A stretch of DNA of 64,000 bases from Pirellulales bacterium (GCA_028289405.1 JANQPP010000081.1:18006-82005); one strand, 5' to 3'; shown: positions 1-10,135, counted from the first letter of the stretch. Translations and numbers: made by a program. Notes: a model not told the origin generated them from the sequence alone.

Positions 1-3000
1 CTTTTCCGTGTGGTCGGGTTGGGACGGGTAACCCGGCGCGGGCCGAATGCCCCGGTATTTTTCCGCGATCAAATCGTCGTTGCTGAAGGACTCGTCCGTC
101 CCGTATCCCCAATCCCGGCGAGCCCGTTGGTGCAGGTATTCCGCGAAGGCTTCGGCCAGTCGGTCGGCGAGCGCCTTGACCATGATGCCGCCATAGTCGT
201 CGTGATCTTTCGCGAACTCCGCTACCATTTCCTCCACGCCATGTCCGGCGGTGACGGCGAACGCGCCCAGGTAGTCTTGTCGCCCGCTCTCAAGCGGGGC
301 GATGAAATCGGCCAGGGCCAGAAAATGGGATTGCCCCTTTCGCTGCCACTGCTGCCGCAGCGTATGCAGCCGCAGTAATTCTTCTTTTCGCTGGTCGTCC
401 TTGAACAACACAATATCGTCGCCATCGGAAGCGGCGGGCCAAAATCCGTACACGCCGCGCGCCGTAAGCAAACGCTGGCTGACAATCCGCTGCAAAAGCT
501 CGTTGGCGTCCGCGTAGATTTTTCGTGCTTCTTCTCCAAAGGTCTCATGCTCAAAGATGCCGGGATACTTCCCCTTCAGTTCCCAGGTCATGAAGAAGGG
601 AGACCAATCGATGAAGGGGAGCAAGTCTTCGAGTGGTACCTCAGATAGTATGCGCCGGCCCAAAAAAGCGGGTACGGGAATATCCACGGTGGCCCAGTCG
701 GTGGGGAGTTTATTCGCGACCGCTTCCGCGTAGGGAACCAAATTCGTGTCCTGCCGCTTTTGATGCGAAGTGGCCAAGTCTTCTTGTAGTCGCGAGTTTT
801 TATCAATGAATTCTTTGCGGCGTTCCTCGTGCAGCAAGTTTTCCACCACGCCCGTGCAGCGAGAGGCATCAAGCACGTGCACGGTAGGCCCCTCGAACCG
901 TGGCGCGATCTTGACAGCGGTATGTTTCGCGCTGGTGGTGGCGCCGCCGATGAGCAGGGGCCGCTGCCAGCCGAGCCGCTGCATCTCCTTGGCCACATGC
1001 ACCATCTCATCCAGGCTGGGGGTGATCAGCCCGCTGAGGCCCACGATGTCCACGCCCTCCTTCTCTGCTGCTTCCAGAATCGTTTCGCAGGGGACCATCA
1101 CGCCCAGGTCGATCACTTCATAATTGTTGCAGCCGAGGACCACGCCCACGATGTTCTTGCCGATGTCATGCACGTCCCCTTTTACGGTCGCCAGCAGGAC
1201 CTTGCCACGAGGCTTGGCGCTTTCACTGGCCGACTTCTCTTGCTCCATGTAGGGGAGCAAGTAAGCCACGGCCTTCTTCATGACCCGCGCACTCTTCACC
1301 ACTTGCGGAAGGAACATCTTTCCCGATCCAAACAGATCGCCCACGACCTGCATGCCGTCCATCAGCGGGCCTTCGATGATTTGCAGGCAGGCGCCGTACT
1401 TCTGGCGGGCCTCCTCCACATCCGCGTCGATGTAGTCCACGATGCCTTTGACGAGCGCGTGCGAGAGCCGCTGTTCCACGGGGTTATTCCGCCACTCCGC
1501 ATCGGCGGTGGTGGCTTCCTTACCTTTGCCTTTGACCGTTTCCGCGTAGCTGATCAGCCGTTCGGTGGCATCCTCGCGGCGATTGAAGAGGACGTCCTCC
1601 ACGCGGTCGCGGAGGTCGGTGGGAATCTCTTCATATACTTCGAGCTGGCCGGCATTGACGATGCCCATGTCGAGCCCTGCGCCGATGGCGTGATACAGGA
1701 AGACAGCGTGCATCGCCTCGCGGACGACGTTGTTGCCCCGGAAGGAGAACGAGATGTTGCTCACCCCCCCGGAGACCTTGGCCAGCGGCATGAGGCGCTT
1801 GATTTCCCGCGTCGCCTCGATGAAGTTCACCGCGTAATCGTTGTGCTCCTCGATCCCCGTGGCGACGGTGAGAATATTCGGATCGAAAATGATATCGGTG
1901 GGCGGGAAGCCGATTTCCTCGGTCAACAGGCGGTAAGCCCGCTGGCAGATCCGCACCTTGTCTTCCTTGGTCACGGCTTGGCCCTCTTCATCGAAGGCCA
2001 TCACCACCACGGCGGCGCCAAACCGCCGCAGCAGTCGGGCACGCTGGAGAAACGTCTCCTCTCCGTCCTTCAGGCTGATCGAGTTCACGATCGCCTTGCC
2101 TTGCACGCATTTCAGCCCCGCCTCGATGATCGACCAGCGAGAACTATCGATCATGATCGGCACGCTGGAAATGTCCGGTTCCGCGGCCAGCAGATTCAGA
2201 AACCGGGTCATGGCCGCTTCCCCGTCGAGCATGCCCTCGTCCATGTTGACATCCAGGGCGTTGGCGCCTCCTTCCACCTGCGCGCGGGCCACGGAGACCG
2301 CTTCCTCGTAATCATCGTTGAGGATCAGCCGGGCAAACTTTTTGGAGCCGGTGACGTTCGTCCGCTCGCCGATGAGCATGAAATTGCTATCCTCAGCCAG
2401 TGCGAAGGCATCGAGGCCGCTGAACCGGGTCATCGGTTTTTCTTTGGGCGGCTCGCGCGGCGGCACGTCTTTCACCGCTTCCGCGATGGCGGCGATGTGT
2501 TCCGGTGTGCTTCCGCAGCAACCACCCACGATATTCAGCCAGCCTTGCCGAGCGAAATCCCCTAACGTGGCCGACATTTCCTGCGGTGTTTCGTCGAAAC
2601 CGCCGAATTCGTTCGGCAGTCCCGCGTTGGGATGGCAGCTCGCGTAACAAGGCGCGATTCGCGACAACTCCTCGACGTAGGGCCGCATCAGTTCCGGGCC
2701 GAGCGCGCAGTTGATGCCGATGCTGAGCATGTCGAAATGCGAAACGGAGATCCAAAAAGCTTCCAACGTCTGGCCCGTGAGCGTGCGGTTGCTCCCCTTT
2801 TGCGTGAACGTCACGGAGACCATCACCGGCAAGCGGATTCCCTGATCCTCGAAATATTGGTCGATGGCGAACAGGCATGCCTTGAGGTTCAGCGTGTCGA
2901 ACGTGGTCTCGGGAAAGAGCAGATCCGCGCCCCCTTCGACCAGCCCGGCGGTCTGCTCGTAGTACGCTTCGACCAGTTCATCGAAGGTGACAAGCCGCGC

Positions 3001-3465
3001 GCCGGGATCGTTCACGTCGCGGGACATGGAAGCCGTTTTATTCGTCGGACCGAGGGAGCCAGCCACGAAGCGGGGCCGCTCCGGCGTGAGCGCCGTGATC
3101 TCGTCGGCGGCTTGCCGGGCACAGCGGGCGGCGGCCACGTTGAGTTCCCGGGCCAGTTCGGACATGCCGTAGTCGGCCAGGGAGATGGAGGTAGAGTTGA
3201 AGGAATTCGTCTCCAAGATATCCGCCCCGGCTTGGAGATATTGCCGATGAATCTCGGTGATGGCCTCCGGCTGTGTCAGACACAACAAATCGTTGTTGCC
3301 TTGCAGGTCGCTCGGGTGATCACGAAATCGTGTGCCACGAAAATCGGCCTCGGTGAACTTGCGAGCCTGGATCATCGTGCCCATCGCGCCATCCAAGACC
3401 AGGATCCGCTGGGCCAGTAAATTTTCCAGCAGGGTTCGTGTATCGTGTTGCTCTAGTGTTGCCAT
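1..3465 (-). CDS. metH: Cobalamin-dependent methionine synthase MetH (3' end outside window)
   Basis: MetH transfers a methyl group from methyltetrahydrofolate to homocysteine through methylcobalamin in the cytoplasm. The frame is open from ATG 3465 to base 1, giving 1155 residues. All four modules are visible in order: homocysteine-binding barrel ([11 protein letters not shown] near residue 25; zinc ligands in GINCALG and GGCCGS), pterin-binding barrel ([17 protein letters not shown] near 365), B12 domain (DVHDIGK near 763, whose His is the lower cobalt ligand) and the AdoMet reactivation domain. The last visible residues are [15 protein letters not shown], the AdoMet-binding signature. Compared with the E. 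coli enzyme of about 1227 residues, roughly 70 C-terminal residues lie outside the window. The ORF is cut by the window edge and not broken. It follows yidD on the same strand after 166 bases. I see no cobalamin or SAM riboswitch in that gap, only a small hairpin (arms GCGGG/CCCGC, 3499-3514). Confidence 0.97.
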   Translation of the reverse strand, partial: MATLEQHDTRTLLENLLAQRILVLDGAMGTMIQARKFTEADFRGTRFRDHPSDLQGNNDLLCLTQPEAITEIHRQYLQAGADILETNSFNSTSISLADYGMSELARELNVAAARCARQAADEITALTPERPRFVAGSLGPTNKTASMSRDVNDPGARLVTFDELVEAYYEQTAGLVEGGADLLFPETTFDTLNLKACLFAIDQYFEDQGIRLPVMVSVTFTQKGSNRTLTGQTLEAFWISVSHFDMLSIGINCALGPELMRPYVEELSRIAPCYASCHPNAGLPNEFGGFDETPQEMSATLGDFARQGWLNIVGGCCGSTPEHIAAIAEAVKDVPPREPPKEKPMTRFSGLDAFALAEDSNFMLIGERTNVTGSKKFARLILNDDYEEAVSVARAQVEGGANALDVNMDEGMLDGEAAMTRFLNLLAAEPDISSVPIMIDSSRWSIIEAGLKCVQGKAIVNSISLKDGEETFLQRARLLRRFGAAVVVMAFDEEGQAVTKEDKVRICQRAYRLLTEEIGFPPTDIIFDPNILTVATGIEEHNDYAVNFIEATREIKRLMPLAKVSGGVSNISFSFRGNNVVREAMHAVFLYHAIGAGLDMGIVNAGQLEVYEEIPTDLRDRVEDVLFNRREDATERLISYAETVKGKGKEATTADAEWRNNPVEQRLSHALVKGIVDYIDADVEEARQKYGACLQIIEGPLMDGMQVVGDLFGSGKMFLPQVVKSARVMKKAVAYLLPYMEQEKSASESAKPRGKVLLATVKGDVHDIGKNIVGVVLGCNNYEVIDLGVMVPCETILEAAEKEGVDIVGLSGLITPSLDEMVHVAKEMQRLGWQRPLLIGGATTSAKHTAVKIAPRFEGPTVHVLDASRCTGVVENLLHEERRKEFIDKNSRLQEDLATSHQKRQDTNLVPYAEAVANKLPTDWATVDIPVPAFLGRRILSEVPLEDLLPFIDWSPFFMTWELKGKYPGIFEHETFGEEARKIYADANELLQRIVSQRLLTARGVYGFWPAASDGDDIVLFKDDQRKEELLRLHTLRQQWQRKGQSHFLALADFIAPLESGRQDYLGAFAVTAGHGVEEMVAEFAKDHDDYGGIMVKALADRLAEAFAEYLHQRARRDWGYGTDESFSNDDLIAEKYRGIRPAPGYPSQPDHTEK

Positions 3466-3631
3466 GAAGCCAGACGGTTCGTGAGAGTTTTTTTGGAAGC
3501 GGGAATGACCCCGCGACGGCTCGAATGCCGGGAAGTGCCACGCTACCAGAGGAAATGGACAACCGCCGCGCGGCAACTGGCAGGGGCGTGAATTGACTAT
3601 TGCCAATATAGCATTTCACGGCCTGTGCCAG

Positions 3632-3874
3632 CTATGGCGGATCGTACCCGCCCGGATGAAACGGATGGCAGCGGCCAATCCGCCGGATTCCTCTCCAGGC
3701 CCCCCGCCAGGGACCATATTTCTCCACGGCCCCGATGAAGTAAGCACTGCAGGAGGGGTGAAACCGGCAGTTGCGGCCCAGCCAGGGGCTCAAGAGGTAT
3801 TGATAGCCGCGCACCAGGCCGATGAGCGCCACGGCCGGCCATTCGCGGAAAACCTTCGTCAATGCCGTGGTCAT
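3632..3874 (-). CDS. yidD: Membrane protein insertion efficiency factor YidD
   Basis: This small 80-residue protein belongs to the YidD family, which assists YidC-dependent insertion of inner-membrane proteins. The family signature is clear: [20 protein letters not shown] with paired cysteines, followed by [10 protein letters not shown] and a C-terminal HPGGYDPP. The amphipathic N-terminal part ([20 protein letters not shown]) fits peripheral attachment to the membrane. I chose the ATG at 3874 because it gives the usual family length and overlaps the rnpA stop codon as ATGA, a typical translational-coupling arrangement. A longer upstream reading would run into rnpA coding sequence. The rnpA-yidD order is the usual bacterial one. 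Function is taken from the family. Confidence 0.95.
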   Translation of the reverse strand: MTTALTKVFREWPAVALIGLVRGYQYLLSPWLGRNCRFHPSCSAYFIGAVEKYGPWRGAWRGIRRIGRCHPFHPGGYDPP

Positions 3875-4308
3875 GACGAGGGCCTTTCCAGGCGGCGCGC
3901 CAGCCGTGCCGTCAATTTTTTGAGAGAACTTTGGGCCTCCGCGAGCGTTGGCTGTTCGGCGCGTCGCGGCACGATCACCCAATCGAAGCCGACTGGCAAT
4001 TCATGCCGCGTGAGCCGGAACGCCTCGCGCAGCATACGTTTCCACCGATGTCGTGAAACGGAGTTGCCCACCTTCCGCCGTGACACGGACAGACCCAACC
4101 GGGAAAACGAAAGGCCATTCCGCGCGGCGAATACCGTCATTACCGAGTCCGACGCTGCTTGCCGCTGCCCGAAGACGTGCTGATACTCTTGCCCGCTGGT
4201 TAAGCGGCAATCACGCGGGAAGCCAAAGCCCGGCTGGGACTCCGGCGGGTCCGCAGCCTTTTGAGGCACAGTCGCCGAGGTTTCGTTTCGGTGTTCCCGT
4301 GATGCCAT
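3871..4308 (-). CDS. rnpA: Ribonuclease P protein component
   Basis: RnpA is the protein subunit of RNase P, which matures the 5' ends of tRNAs together with the M1 RNA. The 145-residue product shows the core fold signature, with [20 protein letters not shown] followed by [12 protein letters not shown]. The usual RNR of this motif reads as RHR here. The C-terminal part [22 protein letters not shown] matches the family. ATG 4308 lies 12 bases downstream of the dnaJ-like stop codon and gives a slightly long N-terminus rich in polar residues. The stop codon overlaps the yidD start. The usual upstream partner rpmH (ribosomal protein L34) is absent: the adjacent gene is a DnaJ-family chaperone. 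Confidence 0.95.
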   Translation of the reverse strand: MASREHRNETSATVPQKAADPPESQPGFGFPRDCRLTSGQEYQHVFGQRQAASDSVMTVFAARNGLSFSRLGLSVSRRKVGNSVSRHRWKRMLREAFRLTRHELPVGFDWVIVPRRAEQPTLAEAQSSLKKLTARLARRLERPSS

Positions 4309-4319
4309 GGAACTGCCGG

Positions 4320-5282
4320 TTACCATTTCAATTCCCGACGAGCATCCATCTGGGCCTGTTTGTCGAATTCTCGCGCCGCTTCGCAGGCCTTGTCCGAGAT
4401 ATTCTTGGGCAAGACGATCGTCACCTCGGCAAACAGGTCTCCCGGTTCCTTGCCTTGTGGAGCGACGCCTTGGCCACGAATTCGCAGCTTGGAACCGCTG
4501 GAGGTTCCCGGAGGCACTTGCACGGTGACGGTACCTTTCGGCGTGGGCACGTCCACTTTGGCGCCGAGAACGGCTTCCGCCACGGTGACCGGGAGCGTAA
4601 CGTCGAGACTTCGCCCCCGGCGGCGAAAATGTGGATGCGGCAGAACCTGCACGCGGATCAATAGATCTCCCGCCGAACCGTCGCCCCGTTTCACGCCTTG
4701 GCCACGGAGACGAATGGTTTGGCCGTCCTCGATCCCGGCCGGGATTTTGACATTCAACGTCTCGGTCTGTCCCGATTCCCGCTGCACGGAGAGCTGCACT
4801 TGTCCGCCGCTGACGGCGGTGGTGAAAGGTACGGAGATATGATGATGGAGGTCGCTGGCCGGTTGTTCGCGTGTACGGGAGGGCCGCCGTTTGCCCGCCG
4901 TGCGGAACTGCGAGAAAAAGTCCCCGAAGCCGCCCCCTCCCTGTGCCGCTCCTCCGCCAAATTGCTCCCCGAATATCTGTGAGAGGTCCAAGTCCTCGAA
5001 CCCTTCGGGAGCACCGCCGGTCCAAGAGTAGTTACGTGGGCCGCCGCCACCTCCCGCTCCCACCGACTCGAAGGCCGCGCCGTAGCGGTCATATTTCTTC
5101 CGCTTTTCCGGGTCCTTGAGCACCTCGAATGCCTGCTGCACTTCTTGGAACTTTTTTTTGGCATCCTCGCCCGGATTCACGTCGGGATGGTATTTTCGGG
5201 CCAGCTTCAAGTACGCCTTGTGGATTTCATCATCCGACGCGCCCTTTTTGATGTCCAGAATCTCGTAATAATCTTTAGCCAT
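4320..5282 (-). CDS. DnaJ/CbpA-type co-chaperone without zinc finger
   Basis: The 320-residue protein is an Hsp40 co-chaperone that stimulates DnaK ATPase and delivers substrates. It opens with a complete J domain (YYEILDIKKGASDDEIHKAY, HPD at residues 33-35, ending KKYDRYG). A Gly-rich linker follows (residues about 75-120), then directly the C-terminal substrate-binding beta domains (IPAGIEDGQTIRLRGQGVK; VPPGTSSGSKLRIRGQG). The CxxCxGxG zinc repeats of DnaJ itself are missing, so this is a type II (CbpA-like) protein. It is the first gene of a probable minus-strand operon with rnpA and yidD. No CIRCE element was seen upstream. Confidence in the family is high; the exact orthologue is not certain. 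Confidence 0.93.
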   Translation of the reverse strand: MAKDYYEILDIKKGASDDEIHKAYLKLARKYHPDVNPGEDAKKKFQEVQQAFEVLKDPEKRKKYDRYGAAFESVGAGGGGGPRNYSWTGGAPEGFEDLDLSQIFGEQFGGGAAQGGGGFGDFFSQFRTAGKRRPSRTREQPASDLHHHISVPFTTAVSGGQVQLSVQRESGQTETLNVKIPAGIEDGQTIRLRGQGVKRGDGSAGDLLIRVQVLPHPHFRRRGRSLDVTLPVTVAEAVLGAKVDVPTPKGTVTVQVPPGTSSGSKLRIRGQGVAPQGKEPGDLFAEVTIVLPKNISDKACEAAREFDKQAQMDARRELKW

Positions 5283-5576
5283 CCTAGTCCACGGGAAAGA
5301 TAAATTGACTTCGGTTCTCTGTCGTCATTTCGCGGCGAGGCTGCTTCCTCGGAGGAGTCCACATTTTTCGGGCGAAATTTTGACAGCTAAGGCAATTCTC
5401 GCACGGAGCCGGCCACCCTATGTTGGCATTCTACGTCCTTCCGAGGCTAGAGCGAAAGGGATTCGGCGTGCGGTAATCCGGCTGCTTCCATGGGGAGCAT
5501 CGACATTTAGCCTCTGGCTGGCTACCAAAGATTACGTCATGGCCCAATCTCCTTGATTCGAGTGTCGATCACGAAC

Positions 5577-7016
5577 ATGGGCGATTCTTCTCGCGACTTT
5601 TCGCCGATTTGGTATGAGATTGAGCCGCCGCCCGATCCAGAGGAGGTTTGGCTGCGGTGGTGCGGGATGCCCGGCTGCTTGTTTTTGGATAGCGCGTTGC
5701 GGGATCCCCGCTTGGGGCGGTACTCCTTCGTGATGGCGGACCCCGTGGCGTGGCACGACGCTGCGGAGGGAGTAAAGCAGACTTGGGATTGGCTAACGCA
5801 TTGGCTCGGCCGCACGCACACCGATGCCGTGCCAGGGCTGCCGCCCTTTCAAGGCGGGGTAGCGGGACTGTTCGGATACGACTTCGGACGCGAATTCGAA
5901 GCGATTCCGCCACCGAGCCACGATGAATTCGGCCTGCCCCCCTCCGCCTTGGGGGTCTACGACGTGGTGGCCGCCTTCGACCATTCCACGAACCGCTGCT
6001 GGCTGATTTCCCAAGGATTCCCGGAAACGGATCCGCGCGGGCGCGCGGAACGGGCCCGCGAGCGGTTGGCTGAATTTCGCGAACGTCTGCTCGGCCCCGC
6101 GCCGCCACATGTGGAACGCAATAATGCCCCACCGCTGCCCCTCGACGAATTGGCTCCATCCTGGCCCGTGGCGGACCAGCCGGGACTGCGGAGCAATTTC
6201 GATCGCGATGCCTATCACTGCTTGGTGGAACGGGCCATTGAGTACATTCGCGCGGGCGATATCTTCCAAGTCAATCTGGCCCAAAGGCTTCTCTGCCCGG
6301 CGCGGGACGATGCCGTGGATTTGTACCGCCGGTTACGCAAACGCAATCCCGCGCCCTTCGCCGCCTATTTCGACCTGGGAGACTTTCAAATCGCCAGCGC
6401 TTCGCCGGAACGTTTCTTGTGCCTCCGCGATGGCCAGGTGGAAGCCCGCCCCATCAAAGGCACCCGGCCCATCCTCGCCCGGCCCGAGGCGGATCTGTTC
6501 GCGGGAGATGATTTGCGGGCAAGCGCAAAGGACCGCGCCGAGAACGTGATGATCGTGGACCTGTTGCGGAACGATTTGGCCCGCGTATGCCGGCCGGAGA
6601 GCATCCGCGTTCCGCAGCTTTGCGAGATCGAGACTTACCAATATGTCCAACATCTGGTTTCGGTGATCACCGGCCAACTGAACGCGGAGGCCAAAGTGAT
6701 CGATTTGCTGGAGGCTACCTTTCCGGGAGGATCTATCACCGGCGCGCCGAAGATTCGCGCCATGGAGATCATCTCCGAATTGGAACCGACCGCCCGAGGC
6801 GCCTATTGCGGCGGCATCGGCTACTTCAGCGCCGATGGCGGGATGGATATGAATATTCTGATTCGCACGATCACCGCGGGCCGGGGATGGTGGCAAGCGC
6901 CGGTGGGTGGAGGCATCGTGGCGGCCAGCCAGCCGGCCCCAGAGTACGCGGAAACCTGGCACAAGGCGGAAGGGCTGCTGCGGGCCATGATTGGCGATGA
7001 AGCGGCCCGCCGGTAG
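5577..7016 (+). CDS. pabB: Aminodeoxychorismate synthase component I (PabB-like)
   Basis: This chorismate-utilising enzyme makes 4-amino-4-deoxychorismate with ammonia from the PabA-type subunit, on the way to para-aminobenzoate and folate. The C-terminal half carries the family core: YHCLVERAIEYIRAGDIFQV, PERFL, a RPIKGTRP box, ENVMIVDLLRNDLARVC, and FPGGSITGAPKIRAMEII near residue 390. The KGTRP lysine and PGGSITGAPK favour PabB over TrpE, though the two families are close. Residues 1-160 are the poorly conserved N-terminal domain. ATG 5577 was chosen; an in-frame TTG at 5553 would add eight residues, and neither has a convincing ribosome-binding site. pabA follows after 77 bases, forming a two-subunit unit. 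Confidence 0.88.
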   Translation: MGDSSRDFSPIWYEIEPPPDPEEVWLRWCGMPGCLFLDSALRDPRLGRYSFVMADPVAWHDAAEGVKQTWDWLTHWLGRTHTDAVPGLPPFQGGVAGLFGYDFGREFEAIPPPSHDEFGLPPSALGVYDVVAAFDHSTNRCWLISQGFPETDPRGRAERARERLAEFRERLLGPAPPHVERNNAPPLPLDELAPSWPVADQPGLRSNFDRDAYHCLVERAIEYIRAGDIFQVNLAQRLLCPARDDAVDLYRRLRKRNPAPFAAYFDLGDFQIASASPERFLCLRDGQVEARPIKGTRPILARPEADLFAGDDLRASAKDRAENVMIVDLLRNDLARVCRPESIRVPQLCEIETYQYVQHLVSVITGQLNAEAKVIDLLEATFPGGSITGAPKIRAMEIISELEPTARGAYCGGIGYFSADGGMDMNILIRTITAGRGWWQAPVGGGIVAASQPAPEYAETWHKAEGLLRAMIGDEAARR

Positions 7017-7093
7017 AATTCTTGAAATCCAGCGCCGATTTGACACGCTTACTTCCAGCATCGCTTCGCTCATTTTCCACGGACCGTTGCCCG

Positions 7094-7756
7094 TTGATCC
7101 TCGTCATTGACAACTACGACAGCTTCGTCTTCAACCTAGCTCGCTACCTGCAACAGCTTGGGCAACAGACGCACGTATTGCGGAACGACGAGTTGCATCA
7201 ATTCCAAGATCGCGAAGGCGATTTTCGTGCGGCGGTGATCTCGCCCGGTCCCGGCACGCCGCAGCAAGCCGGCGGCTGCGTGGAATTCGTGCGACGTTAC
7301 TCGGGCCGATTGCCCCTGTTGGGAATTTGCCTGGGACATCAGGTCATCGCGGAGGCATTTGGCGGACACGTCGTGCGAGCCAGCGAGCCGGTCCATGGAC
7401 GCGCGGACCCGATGTATCACGACGGCGACGAAATGTTCCGCGACATGCCCAGCCCCTTTCTCGCAACGCGATACCATTCCTTGGCGGTCGAGCGGACGTC
7501 AATGCCCGATTGCCTGCAAACCACGGCGCGCACTGGCGACAGGACCATCATGGCGCTGCGGCACCGAGACCATCTGACTGTCGGGTTGCAGTTCCATCCG
7601 GAGTCGATCTTGACCCAAGGCGGCTATCGCCTGCTGGCGAATTTTCTCGATCTGGCCGGCATCCCGCGCGGCGAGCCGCCGCTGCCCGAATGGACGCCTC
7701 CCACGCCGCATATGGCGCTGCCGCCTGCGGTCCGAGGAGCCCCTTGCACTTTTTGA
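7094..7756 (+). CDS. pabA: Glutamine amidotransferase subunit, aminodeoxychorismate/anthranilate synthase component II
   Basis: The class I glutamine amidotransferase releases ammonia from glutamine for the neighbouring chorismate enzyme. The canonical family start ILVIDNYDSFVFNLARYL lies directly after TTG 7094, so I prefer that start; an upstream TTG at 7022 would add 24 unconserved residues. Key motifs are SPGPGTP, the nucleophile Cys in LLGICLGHQ, and the His/Glu pair in LQFHPESILT. The C-terminus has a short proline-rich extension (PPLPEWTPPTPHMALPP). Its position after pabB supports the para-aminobenzoate role. Such subunits are often shared with tryptophan synthesis, which the window cannot resolve because no trp genes are present. 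Confidence 0.9.
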   Translation: MILVIDNYDSFVFNLARYLQQLGQQTHVLRNDELHQFQDREGDFRAAVISPGPGTPQQAGGCVEFVRRYSGRLPLLGICLGHQVIAEAFGGHVVRASEPVHGRADPMYHDGDEMFRDMPSPFLATRYHSLAVERTSMPDCLQTTARTGDRTIMALRHRDHLTVGLQFHPESILTQGGYRLLANFLDLAGIPRGEPPLPEWTPPTPHMALPPAVRGAPCTF

Positions 7757-7800
7757 TTCGCACACGCTGACGCGCGCCTCCGACGCGCCCTACCGGAGAG

Positions 7801-8394
7801 ATGTCCGTGATCTTGGAAGGGATTGTCACCTCGCTCAACGACGATGGAACGACGAACATCGCGCCGATGGGTCCCTGGGTGAACGAAAACCTATCGGAGC
7901 TGGTGATCCGCCCTTTCCAGTCCTCGCGGACGTATGCCAACCTCAAACGGACCGCCCGAGGCGTGTTTCACGTGACCGATGACGTGGAATTTCTGGCCCG
8001 CGCGGCCTTGAACCGGTGGCAGACCGCGCCCAGCCTGATCACGCATGCCCGCTATCCCCGGCTGATCTTGTCCGAAGCTTGCCGCTGGTATGGCTTCGAG
8101 ATTGTGGGTGTGGAGGACACGCCACCGCGAGCCCGCTTTGTCTGCACGGTGCAAGAGGCGGGCCGCTTGCGGGATTTTCTCGGTTTCAACCGGGCCAAGC
8201 ACGCCGTGGTGGAGGCGGCCATCTTGGCCACACGGGTCGGCATTCTCCCCGACGTACACATTTCGACGGAACTGGAACGCCTTCAGCCGCTGATCGGCAA
8301 GACCGGCGGTGACCAAGAGCGCCGTGCCTTCGAGCTGGTAAGCACGTTTGTCCGCGAGCGCCTCATACTCCCCGCCGCGCCGCCAGAAGCGTGA
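7801..8394 (+). CDS. DUF447 family protein
   Basis: The 197-residue protein matches the DUF447 family known from methanogenic archaea and planctomycetes, with a split-barrel, flavin-reductase-like look. Visible features are VILEGIVTSLNDDGTTNIAPMG at the N-terminus, the central RTARGVFHVTDDVEFLARAAL, and RFVCTVQEAGRLRDFLGFNRAKHAVVEAAILATR. The biochemical role is unknown to me. It starts 44 bases after pabA on the same strand and is probably co-transcribed. para-Aminobenzoate is a precursor of both folate and tetrahydromethanopterin, and planctomycetes carry methanopterin-linked C1 genes, so a link to pterin or C1 chemistry is an inference from context. A hairpin (GTGAAG/CTTCAC) overlaps the stop codon and has no T-run. 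Confidence 0.8.
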   Translation: MSVILEGIVTSLNDDGTTNIAPMGPWVNENLSELVIRPFQSSRTYANLKRTARGVFHVTDDVEFLARAALNRWQTAPSLITHARYPRLILSEACRWYGFEIVGVEDTPPRARFVCTVQEAGRLRDFLGFNRAKHAVVEAAILATRVGILPDVHISTELERLQPLIGKTGGDQERRAFELVSTFVRERLILPAAPPEA

Positions 8395-8610
8395 AGCGGC
8401 GGGCCTTCACCTGCTGGAAAGATCCACTCTGGTAAAATTTGCCGGCTGTGACGCTTGTGCGGCCAGGGGCCGGCTGGCGCGGACATTCGGCCTGTATCAG
8501 CTTGAACGCTCGCGCGGCTTCGGCCGATAGAAGAGCATGTACCCTTTACATATTTCCTGGCGCCGCCCCTTCACGGTGCCTTTGCCGCAGGAATTTAGGC
8601 GGAAGTCGTC

Positions 8611-9807
8611 ATGCGCTTATTCAAGGTTTCATTTCACGTCGTGATCTTCGGATGGCTGTGCACAATTCCCGCGTCCGGCGCGTTCGGGCAAGGCATTACC
8701 GTCGCCGGCGTGGGACCGGTGAACCGTTCCATGGGAGGAGCGGGGACGGCGGCGCCCCTGGAGGCGATTGGAGCCCTGCACTGGAACCCCGGTTCCATCA
8801 GCGCTCTCCCTACATCGGAGGTGACGTTCGGCGCGGAACTCTTCCTCGCGGATGTGGAATTGGCCACCACGGTCGGCGGAGTCTCGAACTCGACAAGCGG
8901 AGAGGCGGGGGTGGCGCCCATCCCCACGGTGGGCTGGGTACACCATGTTGAAAACACGCCCGTGACGATTGGCTTGGGGATTTACGGTATCGCTGGATTT
9001 CGGAACAACATGCCCGCCGATCCGAACAACCCCCTGCTGGCGACGGGTCCGATCTTCGCCGATGCGGAGATCATGCAAATCGCCCCCACGATTTCCTTTG
9101 CTTTGACGGAACGGCTTTCCATCGGCATTGCCCCCACGATTTCCGCCGCGCGGATCATGTTTGATCCCTTGGGTCCCTCACCGATCACTCCCACGGCAAC
9201 GCCCGGCAGCGGCAATCGAGTGCATTGGGGGGGTGGCGTGCAATTAGGTCTCTACTACATCACGGAGCGAAATTGGCATTTTGGGTTCTCGATCAAAAGC
9301 CCTCAATGGTTCGAGGATTTCCGCTTCTTCACTCCCTCGGGCGTGACCACGTTTGACCTGGACTATCCCATGATTTTGTCGCTAGGGATGGCCTACTCGG
9401 GAATCGAAGATTGGGTATTCGCCGTGGACGTACGGTATTTCGACTACGACAACACGGACGGTTTCAGCCAGTTTGGCTGGAGCAACATCGTCACGGCGGC
9501 GGTGGGGGCCCAGTATCGTTTGAATGATTGCTGGTATTTGCGGCTGGGATACAGCTTCAATCAAAATCCAATACATGAGGACGATGCCTTCACGAACCTC
9601 TCGGATCCATTGATCCAAGACCACAACGTCGCGGCGGGGGCATCCTACAGCATTGCCGCGAACGTCGATATTTCGTTGGCCTACATCTATTTGGTCAACA
9701 ATAGCCGATCGGGCCCGCTCCCTTCCCCGCCGTTCGGGGCCAATGATCGCTTGACGCATACCATCAACGCCCACTCCGTGGCCGCGGGCGTCACCGTGCG
9801 GTATTGA
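8611..9807 (+). CDS. FadL/OmpP1/TodX-family outer-membrane protein
   Basis: The 398-residue protein is a predicted outer-membrane beta-barrel of the OMPP1/FadL/TodX group, which takes up long-chain fatty acids or other hydrophobic compounds. A signal peptide is evident (VVIFGWLCTIPASGAFGQ, cleavage near residue 27). The mature N-terminus shows the family hatch motif MGGAGTAAPLEAIGALHWNP, then alternating aromatic/polar beta strands to the C-terminal VAAGVTVRY. The terminal Tyr is typical of outer-membrane barrels. ATG 8611 starts the signal peptide; a purine-rich GGCGGAAG stretch lies upstream. It stands alone, between DUF447 and the signalling locus. The transported substrate cannot be read from the sequence. 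Confidence 0.85.
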   Translation: MRLFKVSFHVVIFGWLCTIPASGAFGQGITVAGVGPVNRSMGGAGTAAPLEAIGALHWNPGSISALPTSEVTFGAELFLADVELATTVGGVSNSTSGEAGVAPIPTVGWVHHVENTPVTIGLGIYGIAGFRNNMPADPNNPLLATGPIFADAEIMQIAPTISFALTERLSIGIAPTISAARIMFDPLGPSPITPTATPGSGNRVHWGGGVQLGLYYITERNWHFGFSIKSPQWFEDFRFFTPSGVTTFDLDYPMILSLGMAYSGIEDWVFAVDVRYFDYDNTDGFSQFGWSNIVTAAVGAQYRLNDCWYLRLGYSFNQNPIHEDDAFTNLSDPLIQDHNVAAGASYSIAANVDISLAYIYLVNNSRSGPLPSPPFGANDRLTHTINAHSVAAGVTVRY

Positions 9808-10135
9808 TTTCCTCCTGAGCGTTGGCTAGCGAACGTGTGTCCAACTCCGGCGGCGGAGGCATCGTTGGATTTGTGAAACGCGGATCGATTTTTCCGGCGG
9901 GGACATAACTCCAGCCGAAAATTCGGAACAACCGGTTCACTCGGGCATCACGGCTCGTGCGAATTCGGTTAAAGCCAGTGGACGAAAAGTCGTTTTGCAC
10001 CGCGTATCAGGGAATTTCCGGTGCGGATCAGGGTTTGACGGGTGTTCCAGTCAAGAGAAATTTTGACGCCCGTATTCTTTGGCGTACCGTTTTCATGGTC
10101 ATGTATGTCGAAAGTATTTCCCTCGAGGTGGGACC
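9808..10135. other. Intergenic region, 328 bases
   Basis: The stretch between the FadL-type gene and the HPt gene holds no convincing gene. A minus-strand frame of 69 codons (9791-10000, GTG start) is proline-rich at its end and has no supported start, so it is not called. The last 20 bases carry the ribosome-binding site GAGGTGGGA of the HPt gene. Confidence 0.5.

Noticed and set aside
829..2565. 578-codon open frame on the plus strand inside metH
   Set aside because: It lies fully antisense to metH, which has all its conserved motifs, and shows no recognisable domain, only His/Arg/Asp-rich text expected from GC-rich antisense codons.
3466..3631. Cobalamin or SAM riboswitch before metH
   Set aside because: The 166-base gap shows only one 5-bp hairpin and none of the conserved blocks of either riboswitch; a short SAH- or SAM-II-type element cannot be excluded by eye.
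8391..8410. Terminator after DUF447
   Set aside because: A 6-bp stem GTGAAG/CTTCAC overlaps the stop codon but has a large loop and no T-run.
9791..10000. 69-codon minus-strand frame with a proline-rich end
   Set aside because: GTG start without ribosome-binding site and no recognisable motif; overlaps the FadL-type gene end.
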